DNA of 64,000 bases, from positions 3,047,277-3,111,276 of the forward strand of contig MU271143.1 of the NCBI GenBank assembly GCA_021432605.1, in the 5' to 3' direction. A model generated the notes under the pieces. That model did not search any database. It saw only the letters and a program-made list of their open reading frames with translations, and was not told the origin of the DNA. Positions 37,960 through 51,055 of the stretch are shown one piece after another (position 1 is the first letter of the stretch; each line of letters opens with the position of its first letter). The translations under genes and the position numbers were made by a program. Source of the DNA: Coniochaeta sp. PMI_546 (Eukaryota; Ascomycota; Sordariomycetes; Coniochaetales; Coniochaetaceae).

Positions 37960-40900
37960 TATAAAAGGAGTCTTTAATTAAAGCTAGGTAAGAGAATACG
38001 TAATATAGTAGTATAATATAAGCGGATCTAATTTGTTCTAATCTATAGGGCCTTATTTTATATAAACTAATTCTTAGAAAGGAAAGAGGAAAGGAACCTT
38101 AGGATCGGGGTATCTAAGACTCCCTTTCTAACTAACTAGAAACGGGGTTTAGAATCAGGTACGAATTAGGTACGCTTTAATACCGAAACGGCCTAAGCTT
38201 GGCAACGCCGTCCCCGGGAATCTTACCCCCGTTCCGTAGGTCTTATTATAATTATCCCCCCTTTTATAATAGCTATCTTCGGCTATAGGACGGTTCTTAT
38301 TACGTATCTATAATAGTTTATTCCGCCAGTAGTATTAGAAACGGTAATAAAAACGGCGACGAAAGCGGCGTTTGATTTCTACCGTTTCGCGTTTATATAC
38401 GGATTTATTATCCTTATATAAAAGAAACGTCGCCGCGTTAAGATTAACCTTTTCCGTTTCTTTTCCTTAGGCCTATTCGACTAGTAAACTTTTATTTCCG
38501 TTTATATTTCTTTTTTTCAAAATTTAATCTTAGTTTGCCCTCTTATATCTTTAATATTATCTCGGCCGTATATTATTATATCTACCGGTCCTAACTCGTT
38601 CTCTTTTCCGTTCTTTCGGACGCCTATTTGTTTTTCTAAAAAAGGTAAAGGTTTAGCTACCGATAAAGAGATAAAAAACGTTTCTATTCCGTCGCGTTCG
38701 TTAATACGGGTTAAAACTCGCTTACTCGCGAACTAAACTTATATCTTTCCCAATCCGTACTTATCTTACTTACGTATCTAATATACTATTAATAACTTAG
38801 AACGCTTTTATAATACGTTACCGAATCCGGAATATTCTTAAAATAGGCTTTCTTTTCGGTTATATCGTCGTTATTTTTCAAATAGCTTAACTTGTACCCA
38901 GGTTTGTTTTCTATTCGTTTCGGATCCGATTTAGTTTCGTTTTATTAACGGTTTATAGATTCCTTTTGGTATATAGGGAGATTAAGAGGATATTCGAAAC
39001 GTTTTCTAATAAATTCGAAACTTCTAAAGAAACGATAACGAAGGTTATAAGTTCTTCTTACGGGAAATTTATATACTAATCGTTAATACGGTCGTTAATT
39101 TGATACGGAATTTAATCGACGTTATTTAGGTTTATTCGTAATCTTAGAATATCTTAAAGGCGTCTAATAAAAACGATTATTTTAGTTCGGTAAGTTTCTT
39201 CTCCCCTTTACCCCGTTCTAATTTATTCGCTAATTAGTATAATTTTAGGAACGATTTTACTAGTATTAGTAATATTATAACAATCGGATATTTCTAATTA
39301 AGAAGAATAAAAGTCTACGTTTATTCCTTAACGAAACGGGATATCCGGTCTTACGTACTAGTAGAGATTATTTCGTAACGGATATTAACGAAACGAAAGA
39401 TCGGGTAGTAGTTTAGTTCGGTTTGGAAGACTTATAGATCGAGCTTTTTTATTATTACCCGGTCAAAATTTCTGATAAGCCGTTATATCGGCTTTAGATA
39501 GTAAAAGGAATCTCGGGATAATATAGTCGGGTTTTTTAGGTAGTTCCGGAACGTTTTTAAGGGCTAAATACCTCTCTATTTATATTTTCTTCGCAGAGTT
39601 TTACTAGTAATTTAATATCTCGTAAGGGATTCTCTACTTTATATACTAATATTTTCATACTACTTTTACTAGTATTTCGTCTTCGAATAATTAGGGTAAT
39701 AATCTATCTATTCCTTTTAGGTTTCTAAAATCAGATTACTCCTAATTTACTTTCTAACTTACTTTCTAACTTTTCGAAATCTTCCCCGTTTTCTTTTCGG
39801 TATATAAACACCTAAGATTCGTTTTTCTACCGCTTCGTCTTATATTTCTTCTTTTTATAATAAGACTTTCGTTTATAATAGGACTTTCGTCCTAATAGTC
39901 CGTTTTCTAAAATCTATAATCGTTCTTAGGGCTTATATATCCGTCTTACTAACCTACTAATTATATTCTAAAAGTTAACCTTCCTATTTTACGTAAAATT
40001 GTATTTCACTTTAGAATCGACGTTTATTTTTAACCTCCTTTATTACTTATTAATCGTTATCTTTTAATATAGGTATTTAGAGATAGTTCTTAGGATATTC
40101 TCCTATCCTCGGGTTCTAAAGTTCCAATAGATTAATTAGGAATATATTATACAAACGGTTATATTATATTGGTAAACTAATACGATACGTTTAGGAACTA
40201 ACTACCGTAAGGATTCTAAAAAGTCTAATAAACTTAGGAGCTAGCTTTTTATTTGGTACTTTTAGCCTTAAGTTCTTAGTTAAGAAGGTTATTAGATTAC
40301 CTTTCTTGAAAATCTTAGGTATATATTTCGCGTTATAATATTTCGCTTATCGTTCGATAACGATAAGTTAACGTTCTTATAACTCGTTTTTTAACGTAAC
40401 AAGTTTTTCTAATCTATTTGTAATTACCGGTACCCCTTTTTAATTAGGATCGTTTTCGGTCCTAAGATGAAAATCCGGTAAAAAGCTAAGTAATATTTAA
40501 TTAGGGCTTATTCCTAAGGTAATATTTTATACGTTATTATAAGCGAACTATACGGACGGTAATAAGTTCGGCTAGATTAGCTATTAGGAATCGATAAAAG
40601 ATCAGAAATAGTTCTCTAATATCTAGTTGGCTCTTTCTATTTGGCTATCTATTTGGGGGTAGAACGTTATTAATAATCGTCTTTTGATTTTACTATAATA
40701 ACAAAGGTTTGTTTAGAACTAACTCGTAAATACGGTACCTCGGTCTAAAACTATTCTTTTTAAAAGACCGTATCGTAATTCTACTTTTATATAAAATAAT
40801 TCTATTAATTCGATTGATATAATAATTATATTAATTGGTAAGAAGATAGTATATTTAGTAAAACGGTCGACGATTATTAAGATCGCGTCTACTATTCTAC

Positions 40901-43900
40901 CTTTATACCAAACTAGACGTAATCTAGTAATAAAGTCTATTAAGACTTTTTAAAAAGGTCGTACGGGAATTGGTAGTAATTCCAACTTGTTATAAGGTTT
41001 ATATTTTCTAAATATAGCTCCTTAATATATTCTATAACTAGTAACGTATTCTTTAACGTTTATATAAAGACTTATCTAGTAATATTTTCGTTAAAAGAGT
41101 TTTATAATACGGGCGATATTAAAATATCCCGCTTCCGTTCCGTTATAATATAAATATAGGAATTCTTATCTTAGACCTTTAGACCTTAGGATATAAAGTC
41201 GGTCTCTAAACCGTACTATCCCGGCTATATTAACTATTTAAGTTAATTCGAATCTGGTCTTAGGACCCTATAACGATTCGGTTTTGATATATTAGGTTTC
41301 CTAATCTATCTATTATAATCTAATACTAAGGTCTCTTAGATCTTCTAATATACCCGATTTTAAGACTTGTTTACGGGTATTCGTATTAAATACCGTAGCT
41401 TTCGGTATATACTATTCTATAAAGAAGTTCTATAACGCCCGACGTTCGCGTAACGTTTGATCTTAAGGCGTTTTTAGACTATCTGAATCTTTTGAATCTT
41501 CTAAAACGTCTATATTTATATTATCTTCCGACGATTCTTTTATATCGTTTCTAGAAATATCTAAGTAACTAAGGTCGTTATAACCCGGTATTAGTTAAAC
41601 CTTATTACGGGTTAGGTCTCGGAATATAAGAACCTAGATTATTTATTAGTCCAACTTTTATTAAAATAGATATATTAGTTCTATTTACGGACTAGCCGCG
41701 TTTTCGTAATTGGGCCGTCTCGACGGTATATCGGTTAGGTTTGACTTATTTAAACGATATTTGATTACGAACTCGAACGGTACGAAGTATATATATTATT
41801 TCGCCTAACGCCCGTTGAGTTTTAACTGTTTTATAAAGTTCTAAAAGTTAGCGTAATCCGATAATATTTCGATTACGAATCGGCTCCTTTTTAGATAATA
41901 CTTCTGATATTTAAACGATTCGATAATTACGAATAATTCTTTATCTAGGATATTATAGTTTAGTTTTGGTCCGGTAAACTTACGGGACTAAAACGTTACC
42001 GGATACTATTTCCTATTATCGTCTTATTAAGAAACGATACCGGATATAATATAATTAGAAACATCCGTTTCGAACCGTATATATCGTTTAGGATCGAAAT
42101 ACCGGAAGAGAAACGTTGATTAAAAGGCTATTTTAAAGGCCTTAAATACTTAATATTCTTTAACGCCGAAATTAACCTTACCCGGCTTCTTTCTATCCTT
42201 ACTCCCTTTAAAGAAGGAAATAAATAGTATAACTACGCCGGAATATCTTTTGATAAATCTACGATAAAAATTATAAAACCCGAGGAAGATTTAAACGTCG
42301 TAGAAACTAATAGGTTCCGGTTATAAAACGATAGTATCTATACGACTAGGGTTTATAAAGATACCTTTGGCGGATATAATATAGCCGAGAAATTTGATTT
42401 GATCCTAGAAGAAGATATATTTGTTAGGCTTAACGTATAATTCCGCGGTTCGGAAACGATCTAATACTTAGCCGATATAGTTAAAATATATTTCTCGATC
42501 CCTCGAGAAAATAAAGATATCGTCGAAATAAACGATATAAAAATCGTCGAATAAGCCTCGTAACGTTAGGTAGATATAGTTTTAAAACGTCGCCGGGGCG
42601 TTAGTTAAACCGAAAGGTATAATTAAGAACTCGTAATAGCCGTATCGAATACGGAACGTTGTTTTCTATTCGTCTCCTTCTTTAATACGGACCCGGTAAT
42701 AGGTATCTTTAATATCGATTTTAGTAAAGAATTGAACGTTAGAAATACGATCAAAGATTTCTAAAATAAATAATAACAGGTATCGGTTACGAACCGTAAC
42801 TTTATTAAAGCCGCGATAGTTTATATAAAATCTTAAAAAACCGTCTTTTTTAAAAACAAATAATATTAGTACGCCGGCTACGGATTTAGAATACCAAATA
42901 CGACTATTTACTAGATTTTTATTTAAGAGTTTACGTAATTAAACGAGTTCTCGTTAGGAAAAAAGGTAGATCGGTTTATAAGGTAATTCTTAACCGTCGA
43001 ATAGATTAATCGTATAGTTTGTTTCCTTAGTACGCGGGAAGATATTCGTATTAGATATTTCGAATATATCTTTTTATAATAATAATTCGGAAAGGAGGCT
43101 TTCTAATCCCGAATCGGAACCGTCTTATTCTTCTTTTTTATCCCCTAATAAAAAGGATTCGGGAATATACCGTACGGAATATACTTTTACGGTATTACGA
43201 ATAATACGTTTGAAATTCCGTTTAAAAACTATCTAAAACATACCTTTATCGAGTTCGAACTATTATTCTTTCTTTTAAAGGGATATATAGATATAGAAAT
43301 CTTCGATAATAGTTATTAAAAGAACTACGGGGCTACTTTCTAATTTAAGATCGCGATCAATTCCGATATAAAAGCGTATTATTTCTTTAATAATACCGCG
43401 TAAGTCCCGTATACGTAAAAGGATATTCTAAACGCCGTAAGTAAGAACTTTTAATCAGCCGATTACTTTAATAAAGGGTATTATTAATTTTCCTTATCGA
43501 AAATTATATTATATTACGAATATAGTATTAATTATATCTACTTCTACGCCGGTATCTAAATCCGCGAACGTATCGGCTATAGGTTAGGATTAGATATAGA
43601 TAGGAATATAAAACCGGTAGGTAATATCTATTAATAGTTTAACGGAACGGGGCGTAGAAACTACCCGTCTACTTTGGTTTTTAAATATACCGGCGTATCG
43701 TTAGGATTCGAATCCCGTTAGCCTTAATTATAAGTTTTCTTTCGTTCGCGTCTTTTTAAAAAAGCGTTACGGGAATAGATTACTAATTTAATAGAAATAC
43801 TTAGTTTATTCGGATAATCTAAGGTATAATAAAACGTATTATCGTAAACGTAATAACGATTTTACTAACCGTTCTTACCGATAAGATTACCCTTACCTAA

Positions 43901-45342
43901 AGGTTAATCCTAACTAGTATATTTATTACTTCCCTTTCCGCGTAGAAAGGCCCCGTACTTATAATCGTTACCGCGTCCGCGGATATTTCTCCGGTTTCTA
44001 CCTTTCGTATTACTATTCTGGTATAATCTTTTATTAATCTAGACCCGTTTCTTAATAGATCCTCCGTCTTGGTTATCTTTATCTCTCTTACGTTTAAAAC
44101 CCGGTATAATATTTAAGGTAAACCGAACCGTTAATGTTATTATAACGTCTCGGGTCTAAAGTATAACCGTAACGGTCTTTTTAATATAGGTTCGTAAATT
44201 AGATTAAAACTTAACGTAAAATAAGTTAGCTCGTTATATTTTATCTTATCGGGGAAAGTTATTCTTAAGAAAATCAAAATAGATATCGAAAACCTACGGT
44301 ATCTAATTCGGTAGTTATTTAATATCGTTTAGGGCTTATATTATCTTAATTTCGAAATTCTCGTAATTTTATAATAGAATAGTAATCTATTCTTTAAACG
44401 TCTTTTAATCGGTATCGTCGAAATCCTCGTTTAAACGTTATTAGTTTTAAACGTAACGGTCTTATCGGGATTGGTAATTAGATTATAACTAATTGATAAT
44501 TTTAAAGATACGGCTTTCTTCGGTACGATATTTACGTTTAGTTCCCTTAAATCCCCGTTTGAATACGCGGAGTTAGTCTTAACGTTATTGGATAATATAA
44601 TTAAATTTCAACTCTAAAATATTTTTAATCTTAATCTTAACGTTATAAAGAAGGTCGGAATCTGAATCGTTACGTTTATAAATCGATCGTTAAAACTTTC
44701 GGATTTCCTTTTGGACTTTAATATAGGTTTTAAAGGTTCTATATTTTTTTTCCGTACGTTCGAACTTTTCGGTTATAATTTCGGGTACCGTATCCGGAAC
44801 GATCGAAATAAACGTAACGACCGGAAAAGCTAGATCAGCTATCCTTCTACCGTATTTTAAAGGTCTCGTTAATAAGATAGCAATTTTATCTTTATCTTAT
44901 AATTCGTCGTCTAATACCGGAGTTCGAGAATTAGATCTTTAGGCCCGAATCGGTTACTTACCGCGAGCTATCTTAACGCGGGTCGGGCGGTTACCGTTTC
45001 GGCCCGTTATCGTATCTTTTAGGTAGTTCAATTGGAAAGAAGAATTAGAAATATAAAAAGAGTCCTTAATTAAAGTTAGGTAAAAGAATACGTAATATAG
45101 TAGTATAATATAAACGGATCTGATCTATTTTAATCTATAAGGCCTTATTTTATATAGACTAATTCTTAGAAAAAAAAGAAGAAAGGAACCTTAGGATCGG
45201 GGTATCTAAGATTCCCCTTCTAGCTAACTAGAAACGGGGTTTAGAATTAGGTACGAATTAGGTACGCTTTAGTACCGAAACGGCTTAGGCTTAGCGACGC
45301 CGTCCCCGGGAGTCTTACCCCCGTTTTATAAGTCTTGTTATA
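37960..45342 (-). mobile_element. Gypsy-type LTR retrotransposon fossil C
   Basis: Minus-oriented and structurally complete at 7383 bp. The LTRs are 291 bp, at 37960-38250 (3') and 45052-45342 (5'). The 5-bp target duplication AAAGA is at 37955-37959 and 45343-45347. Gag lies about 43900-44950 and reverse transcriptase about 42200-43050, with a YFDD-type box on the minus strand near 42509-42545. RNase H and integrase lie further left, to about 40500. The LTRs differ mostly by C/T and G/A changes. RIP-inactivated with very many breaks. It inserted into the LINE-like sequence D, so it is younger than D. Confidence 0.88.
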
Positions 45343-45575
45343 AAAGATTTATTTTTCGTTATATAATCGGCTTTCTTTTATTATTTAAACGATTTGGATA
45401 ATTAAAAAGTATATTGACTTATCCGTAATATTTTTCGTTCCGATTTTATATTAATTATAGTTTTAGTTTAATAATATATATCTTGTTATATATATATATA
45501 TATATAAATTATTCGTTCCGGTAAAATAATTCGTAATTTTATTACCGGTCCGTTTTCCTTTTTTAATCGTAATCG
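45343..45575 (-). mobile_element. LINE remnant D, right part after element C
   Basis: Continues D across the element C insertion: AAAGATTT is shared by both junctions, and positions 45343-45570 align with E 48530-48750, directly following the E segment matched by 37665-37959. It contains a TA microsatellite near 45488-45507. Beyond about 45575 similarity to E stops. Confidence 0.6.
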
Positions 45576-46896
45576 TAAATACGTTATTATACGCTCCGGG
45601 AATAACGCCGCTTTTTATACTTCCTAATACGGCTTAGCGTTACTATTAATTATATTAAACCCTTTTTTTATTCTTACGTATTAGTATAAATAGACCTCTT
45701 ATCCCCGACGTCCTTTTTTTATACTCTTAACTTCTCTTTCTTATATTTTATCTTTAAACTTTCCATCGATTATTACTACCGCGTACGTTTTAATCTTTAT
45801 TTTACGAAGGATCCTAACTTTATCTCTTTAACCCTAGTTACCTCTCTTTCCTTTATCCTCTTCTTTTTAATTTATAACCTTACCCGCGGTCGTATTCGGG
45901 AGTATTATAAAAAGGGTCGTTAGATATATCGGGGAGAACTACGAATGTTAAATAGCCGATATATAAGTATTATATTTTAAGAACCCGGATTTAAAAAGCG
46001 GTATTAGAGATATAAGCTTATACCTTACGGATCTTTTAATTAGCTACGTTATCCTTTCCCTATTTAAATAACTAGTTAACTAGATCGTTTTAATCTCTAA
46101 CGTATAGATTAAAAATTAAATATAGGCCTTTAGTAATTAAGTAATAGGTACGGTAGTTAAGTAATAGGTACGGCAGTAGCTAATATAATAAGCCTTAAAG
46201 AAACAATTGTTTTTTAATTTATAAATAATAATAATCTATAACCGTTTGGCCTTATAAGGCCTTATATAAAATCGTATTTAAATTTTTAGATATTTTTAAA
46301 TATCTTAACCTTAACAACCTAATATAATATATAAGTGGTTAAAAAAAGTAATTTATACTATTATTAATATCGTATATTTTTTTATTTTTAAAACTATCTA
46401 GGTTTCGTAAAACTAACCCTTATATATAAAAACGGCTTTAACTTTATACCGGTATTCGAATTGAAAAATCCTAACTTAGTTTATATATTTCTAATAAGGT
46501 TAGGGTTTTAAAAATATACTCGGTGATTTTTTATAAAAAGGCGATCTTTTGAACATATTTTTTATATTAATAGGCCTATTAAAAGTATACGTAATAGGTC
46601 CTAACTTTTAATTTTATACGTATTTTTATAAAAAGTAGGTTCAAAACGCGATTCTTTAACGAATATAAGGTATCATAGAATAAAAAGTATATTATTAAAA
46701 CCGGTATAAAAAGCTGATTCTTATTATATATATTATATATTTTTAAGCCTTTTATTTAAAAAGCTGATTTTTAAAATTATTAATTCTTTTATTTATTAAT
46801 TATACTTTTAGCTTTTATTCTTATACTATTATAGCTTATACTTATTAAATATTATTTATAAAATACAATCTTCTTTCTTATATTTATAATACTACT
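45576..46896. other. RIP-mutated DNA, unassigned
   Basis: No LTR, gene or known domain recognised. It may be the 5' part of D. Small internal repeats occur: a 21-bp unit ending AATAGGTACGG is repeated in tandem at about 46137-46180, and AAAAGCTGATT-like motifs recur near 46540, 46715 and 46757. One TTAGGG occurs near 46500, which is not telomeric. Confidence 0.45.
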
Positions 46897-49812
46897 TTCT
46901 CAATTATAAGTATTCAATTCAAATTAATATTAATTATTATAATGATTTTACTTATATAAAAGACATTCGTTTATATCTTATTATATAAAATAGCGAAAAT
47001 TATATAAATAATACTATTAGACAGAGCTACTATTTTAGTATACAAAAGGTATTTCTTTTATTTTTATACTATATATTATTATTATTATTATTACTAGTGA
47101 ACGGTAGTTAAGACTATACTATATACCTTCGTTCGTTCCGAAAGGAAACCGTACTCTAAACGAAGCCGCTTCGAGTCGGGTGAAAACCTCTGGCGCTTAC
47201 CTGAATCTGTTTGCTTATCGTCGAATACCTGATTCGGGATCTTCCCCCGATTTGCGGTAGGTAGGGAACTAGGTCCCTCGGCCTCGCCCCGCCCCCGGTC
47301 CGGCTACCTCCCGGGGGCGCTTAACCGTTTCCGTTACGGCGTCGTTTTTACCTCGTCCCGTTTACGCGTAATAGTCTTCCTTACCTCGCGTCCCCCATTC
47401 TCCCTCGTATCGTCGTCGTTCCGTTTCCCTATCTTCTCGTTATCTCCCTTTCTATCGGGTTGATTTCTGATCGGCGTCGACCCGTATTCGCCCGGTCTCT
47501 AGGGGAAGTATGTTAGCCGGTATTTGCCGTACCGGCCTCGTACCGACTTCCCTTTTCCGTTCCGGTTTCGCGTCGGTTTCCCTCTGTCGCCCTAATTTCG
47601 TACCGACTTTCTACCTTCGTGCTTTCCTCGTACCTTTTTCGCGTTAGAAGATACGCCAGATCGCGCTAAGATACGTACCTTCCCGGGCGGCCCGTACTTA
47701 CCTTATTATTTAGTCTAGGCCTTCGTAATTCTTTCTTTCCTTTCCTCTTTATTAATTAATTTTATTCGTACGTATACCCTCCTTTCCTTACGTTTTTACG
47801 TAGTTCTAAGCCTTATACGCGCCTATAAGTTAAATATCTATATTTTCCTAATTCCGCGTTTTAATTTAATACGTAATTTACCTACCCTTTCTCGCGTTTT
47901 CGTTACGTAGTTTTTAAGGTTACGTTATATAATTTCGGTCTATAGTTTCGGCTCGTCTTCGCCCGGACTTCCGGTTAAATCGCGGGCCGGTTCCGCCGAT
48001 TGTTTTACCTATACCTTCCGTCTTAGTTTTTACCGGGGTTTACCGAAACCGTTTCGACCTCGTCCCGTTTATATATTAACTTCCTTTTTTCTAATAATTC
48101 CCCGCCCTTATACTTTTATCGTCTCGACTTTATTAAAAGTCGTATCCGTTTCGTTATAAAGTCGTAATTCTTTATATAACTTCGACTAGTAGGTTTACGT
48201 TTCGTTATCGCCGCGTCGTCGTACTAACTTCTTTTCCTTCTAATATTTCCCGTATCGGATTCGACCCGACGTCTTAACGGCCCTTACCTACCTTACGTCA
48301 AAAGCGGTTTCGAATATATTTAAGACCCTAGTACGTCGGCACGTCCCCGGAACGTTCCCGTTCGACTTCCTACTAATTCGTTTTAAATTCGACCTCTTCT
48401 TATTACGACCGTTACACGTTTGCCAAAATAAAGAACTCGATCGTTATATATAACGTAATAAGTCTTCTTTTTATCCGGCTTCGTTCCGATCTCGCCTAAC
48501 CTTCGTAAGTCCCTAACGATAAAGACCTATTCCTCGTTACGTAATCGGTTTTCTTTCGTTATTTAGACGATCGGGATAACCGGGAAGTATATCGATCCGT
48601 CCGCGCCGTTCCTCGTTCCGACCCCGTATTAATTACGGTTTTAGTTTTATAATACGTATCTCGTTACGCGTACGTAAGTTATTCGTTCCGGTAAAATAAC
48701 TCGTAATTCCGTTACCGGTCCGTCTTCTTTTCCTAATCGTAACTTTGTCGTTCCGGTCTCGCTTCCCGATCCGGTTATAGGCGATCTTACCGTTTTTCGT
48801 AACGATATTATTCTATTTCGTAACGCTATCGAAACAAATATTACGTAGGTTATTACTATTCGTACCGGCTTCGTCCGGCTTCGTAATACTATCGACGCGA
48901 ATATTACGTAGATTATTATTATTCGTACCGACCTTACTAAGTTTCGTACCGAATTCGATTATTTTACCGTTTATTTCCGCGCCGATACCGAAACGATTCG
49001 CGTTTAGTTCGATATTCTAGTAAGTCGGTCGTATCCCGTTCTTATCGTCCCGGCCTCGTTCCGACCGCTAATTCCCGCTAGCGTAACGACCTTATTCGCT
49101 TAGAGGCGACTTTCGGTATTATTCGTATCGGTATCGATCGCCTATCGAAGGATATCGCGGCGGTTCCTACCGGTATCGCTACGAAAAAGCCCGCCCCTAA
49201 GAAGACGAAATGATTTCGTATAGTAATTAGATTAAGTTCGTTCTAATATCGGTTCCCTTTCGGTTAGACTTCTTTACGATTCTATAAGTCCCTAGTAAAA
49301 ACGGTTAACCGTATCGTTATCTTTTCCCTTTCGTCTCGATATCGTACTTCCTTCGTATCGCTTATCTTCCTTCGTCCCCGCGGCCTCGGTTTTATATTCT
49401 TTTTTATTGGGATAGACCTAGGTCGTATTCGTATTATCTTCGTTATAAAATCCCGCGGTATCCGTCCGTCCTCGATCCGTCGCCTTTACGCTCTTGCTCC
49501 CCCGTCTTCTTCCTTCTCGCGTTTCCGTCGGCCCCCCTCGGCCTAAGTCTCTAATAACCTTCTAACAAGGTCGTAGTATTGGATCCTCCCCTTTTATACT
49601 ATATATATACTATTTATATTAAAATAGTAAATAAGTATAATACTGGGTAGAGGTAAAATTACATTCGTTATTCCCAGACCACTTCGTGTGCTCTTTTGTA
49701 TGGTAGGTTTTGATTGGGTACAGCCTGTAGGTCTACTGATGGTGGAATTTGATTGGGTGCAGCCGGTGGTGGAGTAGAACATACCGAAGTGTGGCTGGGC
49801 CTCTAAGACTAG
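46897..49812 (+). repeat. AT-rich unit F, copy 1, split by element E
   Basis: Left part 46897-47076 and right part 49592-49812, separated by E. Both parts match unit F copy 2 (55151-55208 plus 57639-57954) in the same orientation, ending in the shared sequence GTGTGGCTGGGCCTCT followed by AGACTAG. F contains an inverted pair: ACTATTTTA-like arms near 47023 and TAAAATAGT near 49619. E landed between the arms. It could be a decayed DNA transposon or a duplicated genomic segment. No coding sequence is visible. Confidence 0.65.
47077..49591 (-). mobile_element. Non-LTR-like element E, copy 1
   Basis: A 2.5-kb unit flanked by a 15-bp target duplication (TTTTATACTATATAT at 47062-47076 and 49592-49606). 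It has a short-repeat (TAA)n tail on the minus strand, seen here as TTA repeats at the left end. Long TSD, no LTRs and a microsatellite tail indicate target-primed insertion, as in LINEs or SINEs. About 500 bp (48250-48750) are shared with D. No reverse transcriptase is recognisable, so it may be a non-autonomous relative of D. Base composition is GC-balanced, but CpA/TpG are nearly absent, so it is RIP-mutated from a GC-rich original. Both copies begin within 6 bp of the same 5' point. Confidence 0.7.
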
Positions 49813-50491
49813 ATCGTCTTCGGTTTCGGAGGATCCTCACCGAATATATCATACACGCGTTTTTGCGCCTCTGAGTTGGAGGCCCGACAGGCGGGCCTGA
49901 CGACTCATGGCGCGCAAGATAGCCGCTGAGGCATCCGTTCCCGAGTACACATAGTAGAACCTTACCGCGTGCAGCACTGTCACGTACCATGAGCCTGGCT
50001 GCAGCATGGCTTGGCGTGCTTGGCGTGTATGTTGGTTCTCACTCAGTGACATCGTTCGGGAGACTGACATCATGCAACTGTAACAGCTTACGGCGTAGTC
50101 GTAGATTTTCAGCGCGAAGGAGCGGTAGAGACTCGTTGTTACTGGACTGTGCCATACTAGGACAGTCTAGGTGCAGGAGCGCGGTTATTGATATAGTGGC
50201 TACGCCGCAAAACCCTAGGCTCTAGGACGATCCTTAACCATGATACGCTAGTATACGAAGGAAAGACCAGAGCGACGATTATCACGTCCGTCAGTGACGC
50301 CGAGATGGAATGGCAGGGCAAGCTTGATGCTACCATAGGAACGCTGCGCGATGGCGTGGACATGAGGGAGAAAAAGTATAAAGAGGAGCATCTTCGACCA
50401 TGAACGGGCTTCTTTCTATATCGCTCTTCTATCAACGACAACGACAACCACCTCGATACTCAAGCAGAAAGCCTACATTTCCACACTCACC
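49813..50491. other. Island 5' flank and promoter region
   Basis: Normal base composition without RIP bias. Short frames on both strands overlap and show no domain. The 3' part should hold the promoter and leader of the secreted-protein gene, including a short upstream ORF that starts with the ATG at 50400. No other feature is supported. Confidence 0.55.
50377..50382 (+). promoter_or_regulatory. TATA box of secreted-protein gene
   Basis: TATAAA about 110 bp upstream of the ATG at 50492, inside a GA-rich stretch. Position and exact match to the consensus support it. Confidence 0.5.
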
Positions 50492-51055
50492 ATGTTTTCG
50501 TCCATCGTTCAACTCGTTGTCGCCGCGCCCCTTGCGGTGGCAGCTCTAGCCGTGGCCCCTGCCAACGTCAACCGCGCGGCCGGCCTCACAGCAGACAACT
50601 TCAAGGAGTTTGTGGCGGCCAACAACATCACGGTCCAGGCCGGCACCTACGACTCCAGCAACCCCATCTCGAAGCGCGACGTGCCCTGGCAATGCGGTTT
50701 CGGTGTAGGCTCATACAACTATTACTGGTTTTCTTTCCCGGAGGGACATTCGGCATGCATGGGCTACGTCTACAGTCCGAACTGCGGCAGCGGAACGTGG
50801 ACGGGCCAAGACTTTGAAGACGTCCAGCAGTCCATTAGCGGACAGCTGACGAAGGACGGCATGTTCACGTCGACTACCGTGGGCAGATTCACGGCCTCGT
50901 TCAATTGGGGAACGACGGCCTTTGCGAACCGGGACTGGACCTATTTCACGCTGGGCCTGCTCTACACCGGGGCTGACGCCAACATAAAGCCTGATATTAT
51001 GTACTACTCCCGGGACGGAGACAAGGCCACCACCCAGACATATCACTGCCCCTAG
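50492..51055 (+). CDS. Small secreted Cys-containing protein, Kex2-processed
   Basis: Intronless 187-residue protein. Residues 1 to about 21 form a hydrophobic Ala/Val-rich signal peptide. A pro-segment follows and ends in the Kex2-type dibasic pair K61-R62. The predicted mature part (from D63, about 125 residues) has four Cys at 68, 89, 98 and 186, enough for two disulfides, and is rich in Tyr, Trp, Gly and Ser. One N-glycosylation sequon is N45-I-T in the pro-segment. The ATG sits in a favourable context (TCACCATG). I do not recognise the family. Size, secretion, Cys content and position in a 4-kb island within RIP-mutated repeats are the usual profile of a candidate effector, but that is inference. 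The reading frame is intact with no sign of RIP. Confidence 0.85.
   Translation: MFSSIVQLVVAAPLAVAALAVAPANVNRAAGLTADNFKEFVAANNITVQAGTYDSSNPISKRDVPWQCGFGVGSYNYYWFSFPEGHSACMGYVYSPNCGSGTWTGQDFEDVQQSISGQLTKDGMFTSTTVGRFTASFNWGTTAFANRDWTYFTLGLLYTGADANIKPDIMYYSRDGDKATTQTYHCP

Larger units (their letters stand above)
2156..49591. repeat. RIP-mutated nested repeat block
   Basis: About 47 kb in which CpA and TpG are almost absent and TpA is very common, while CpG remains abundant. This points to RIP (C-to-T preferentially at CpA) rather than simple CpG deamination. It is made almost wholly of nested retroelements, listed separately. No intact host gene was found. The few longer open frames inside belong to retroelement fossils or are chance frames in AT-rich DNA. 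Confidence 0.85.

Noticed and set aside
46495-46510. Telomere-like TTAGGG
   Set aside because: A single unit in AT-rich DNA with no tandem array.
2156-49591. CRISPR array or other prokaryotic-type repeat system
   Set aside because: Repeats are long LTRs and retroelement bodies, not short regularly spaced units, and the genome is fungal.
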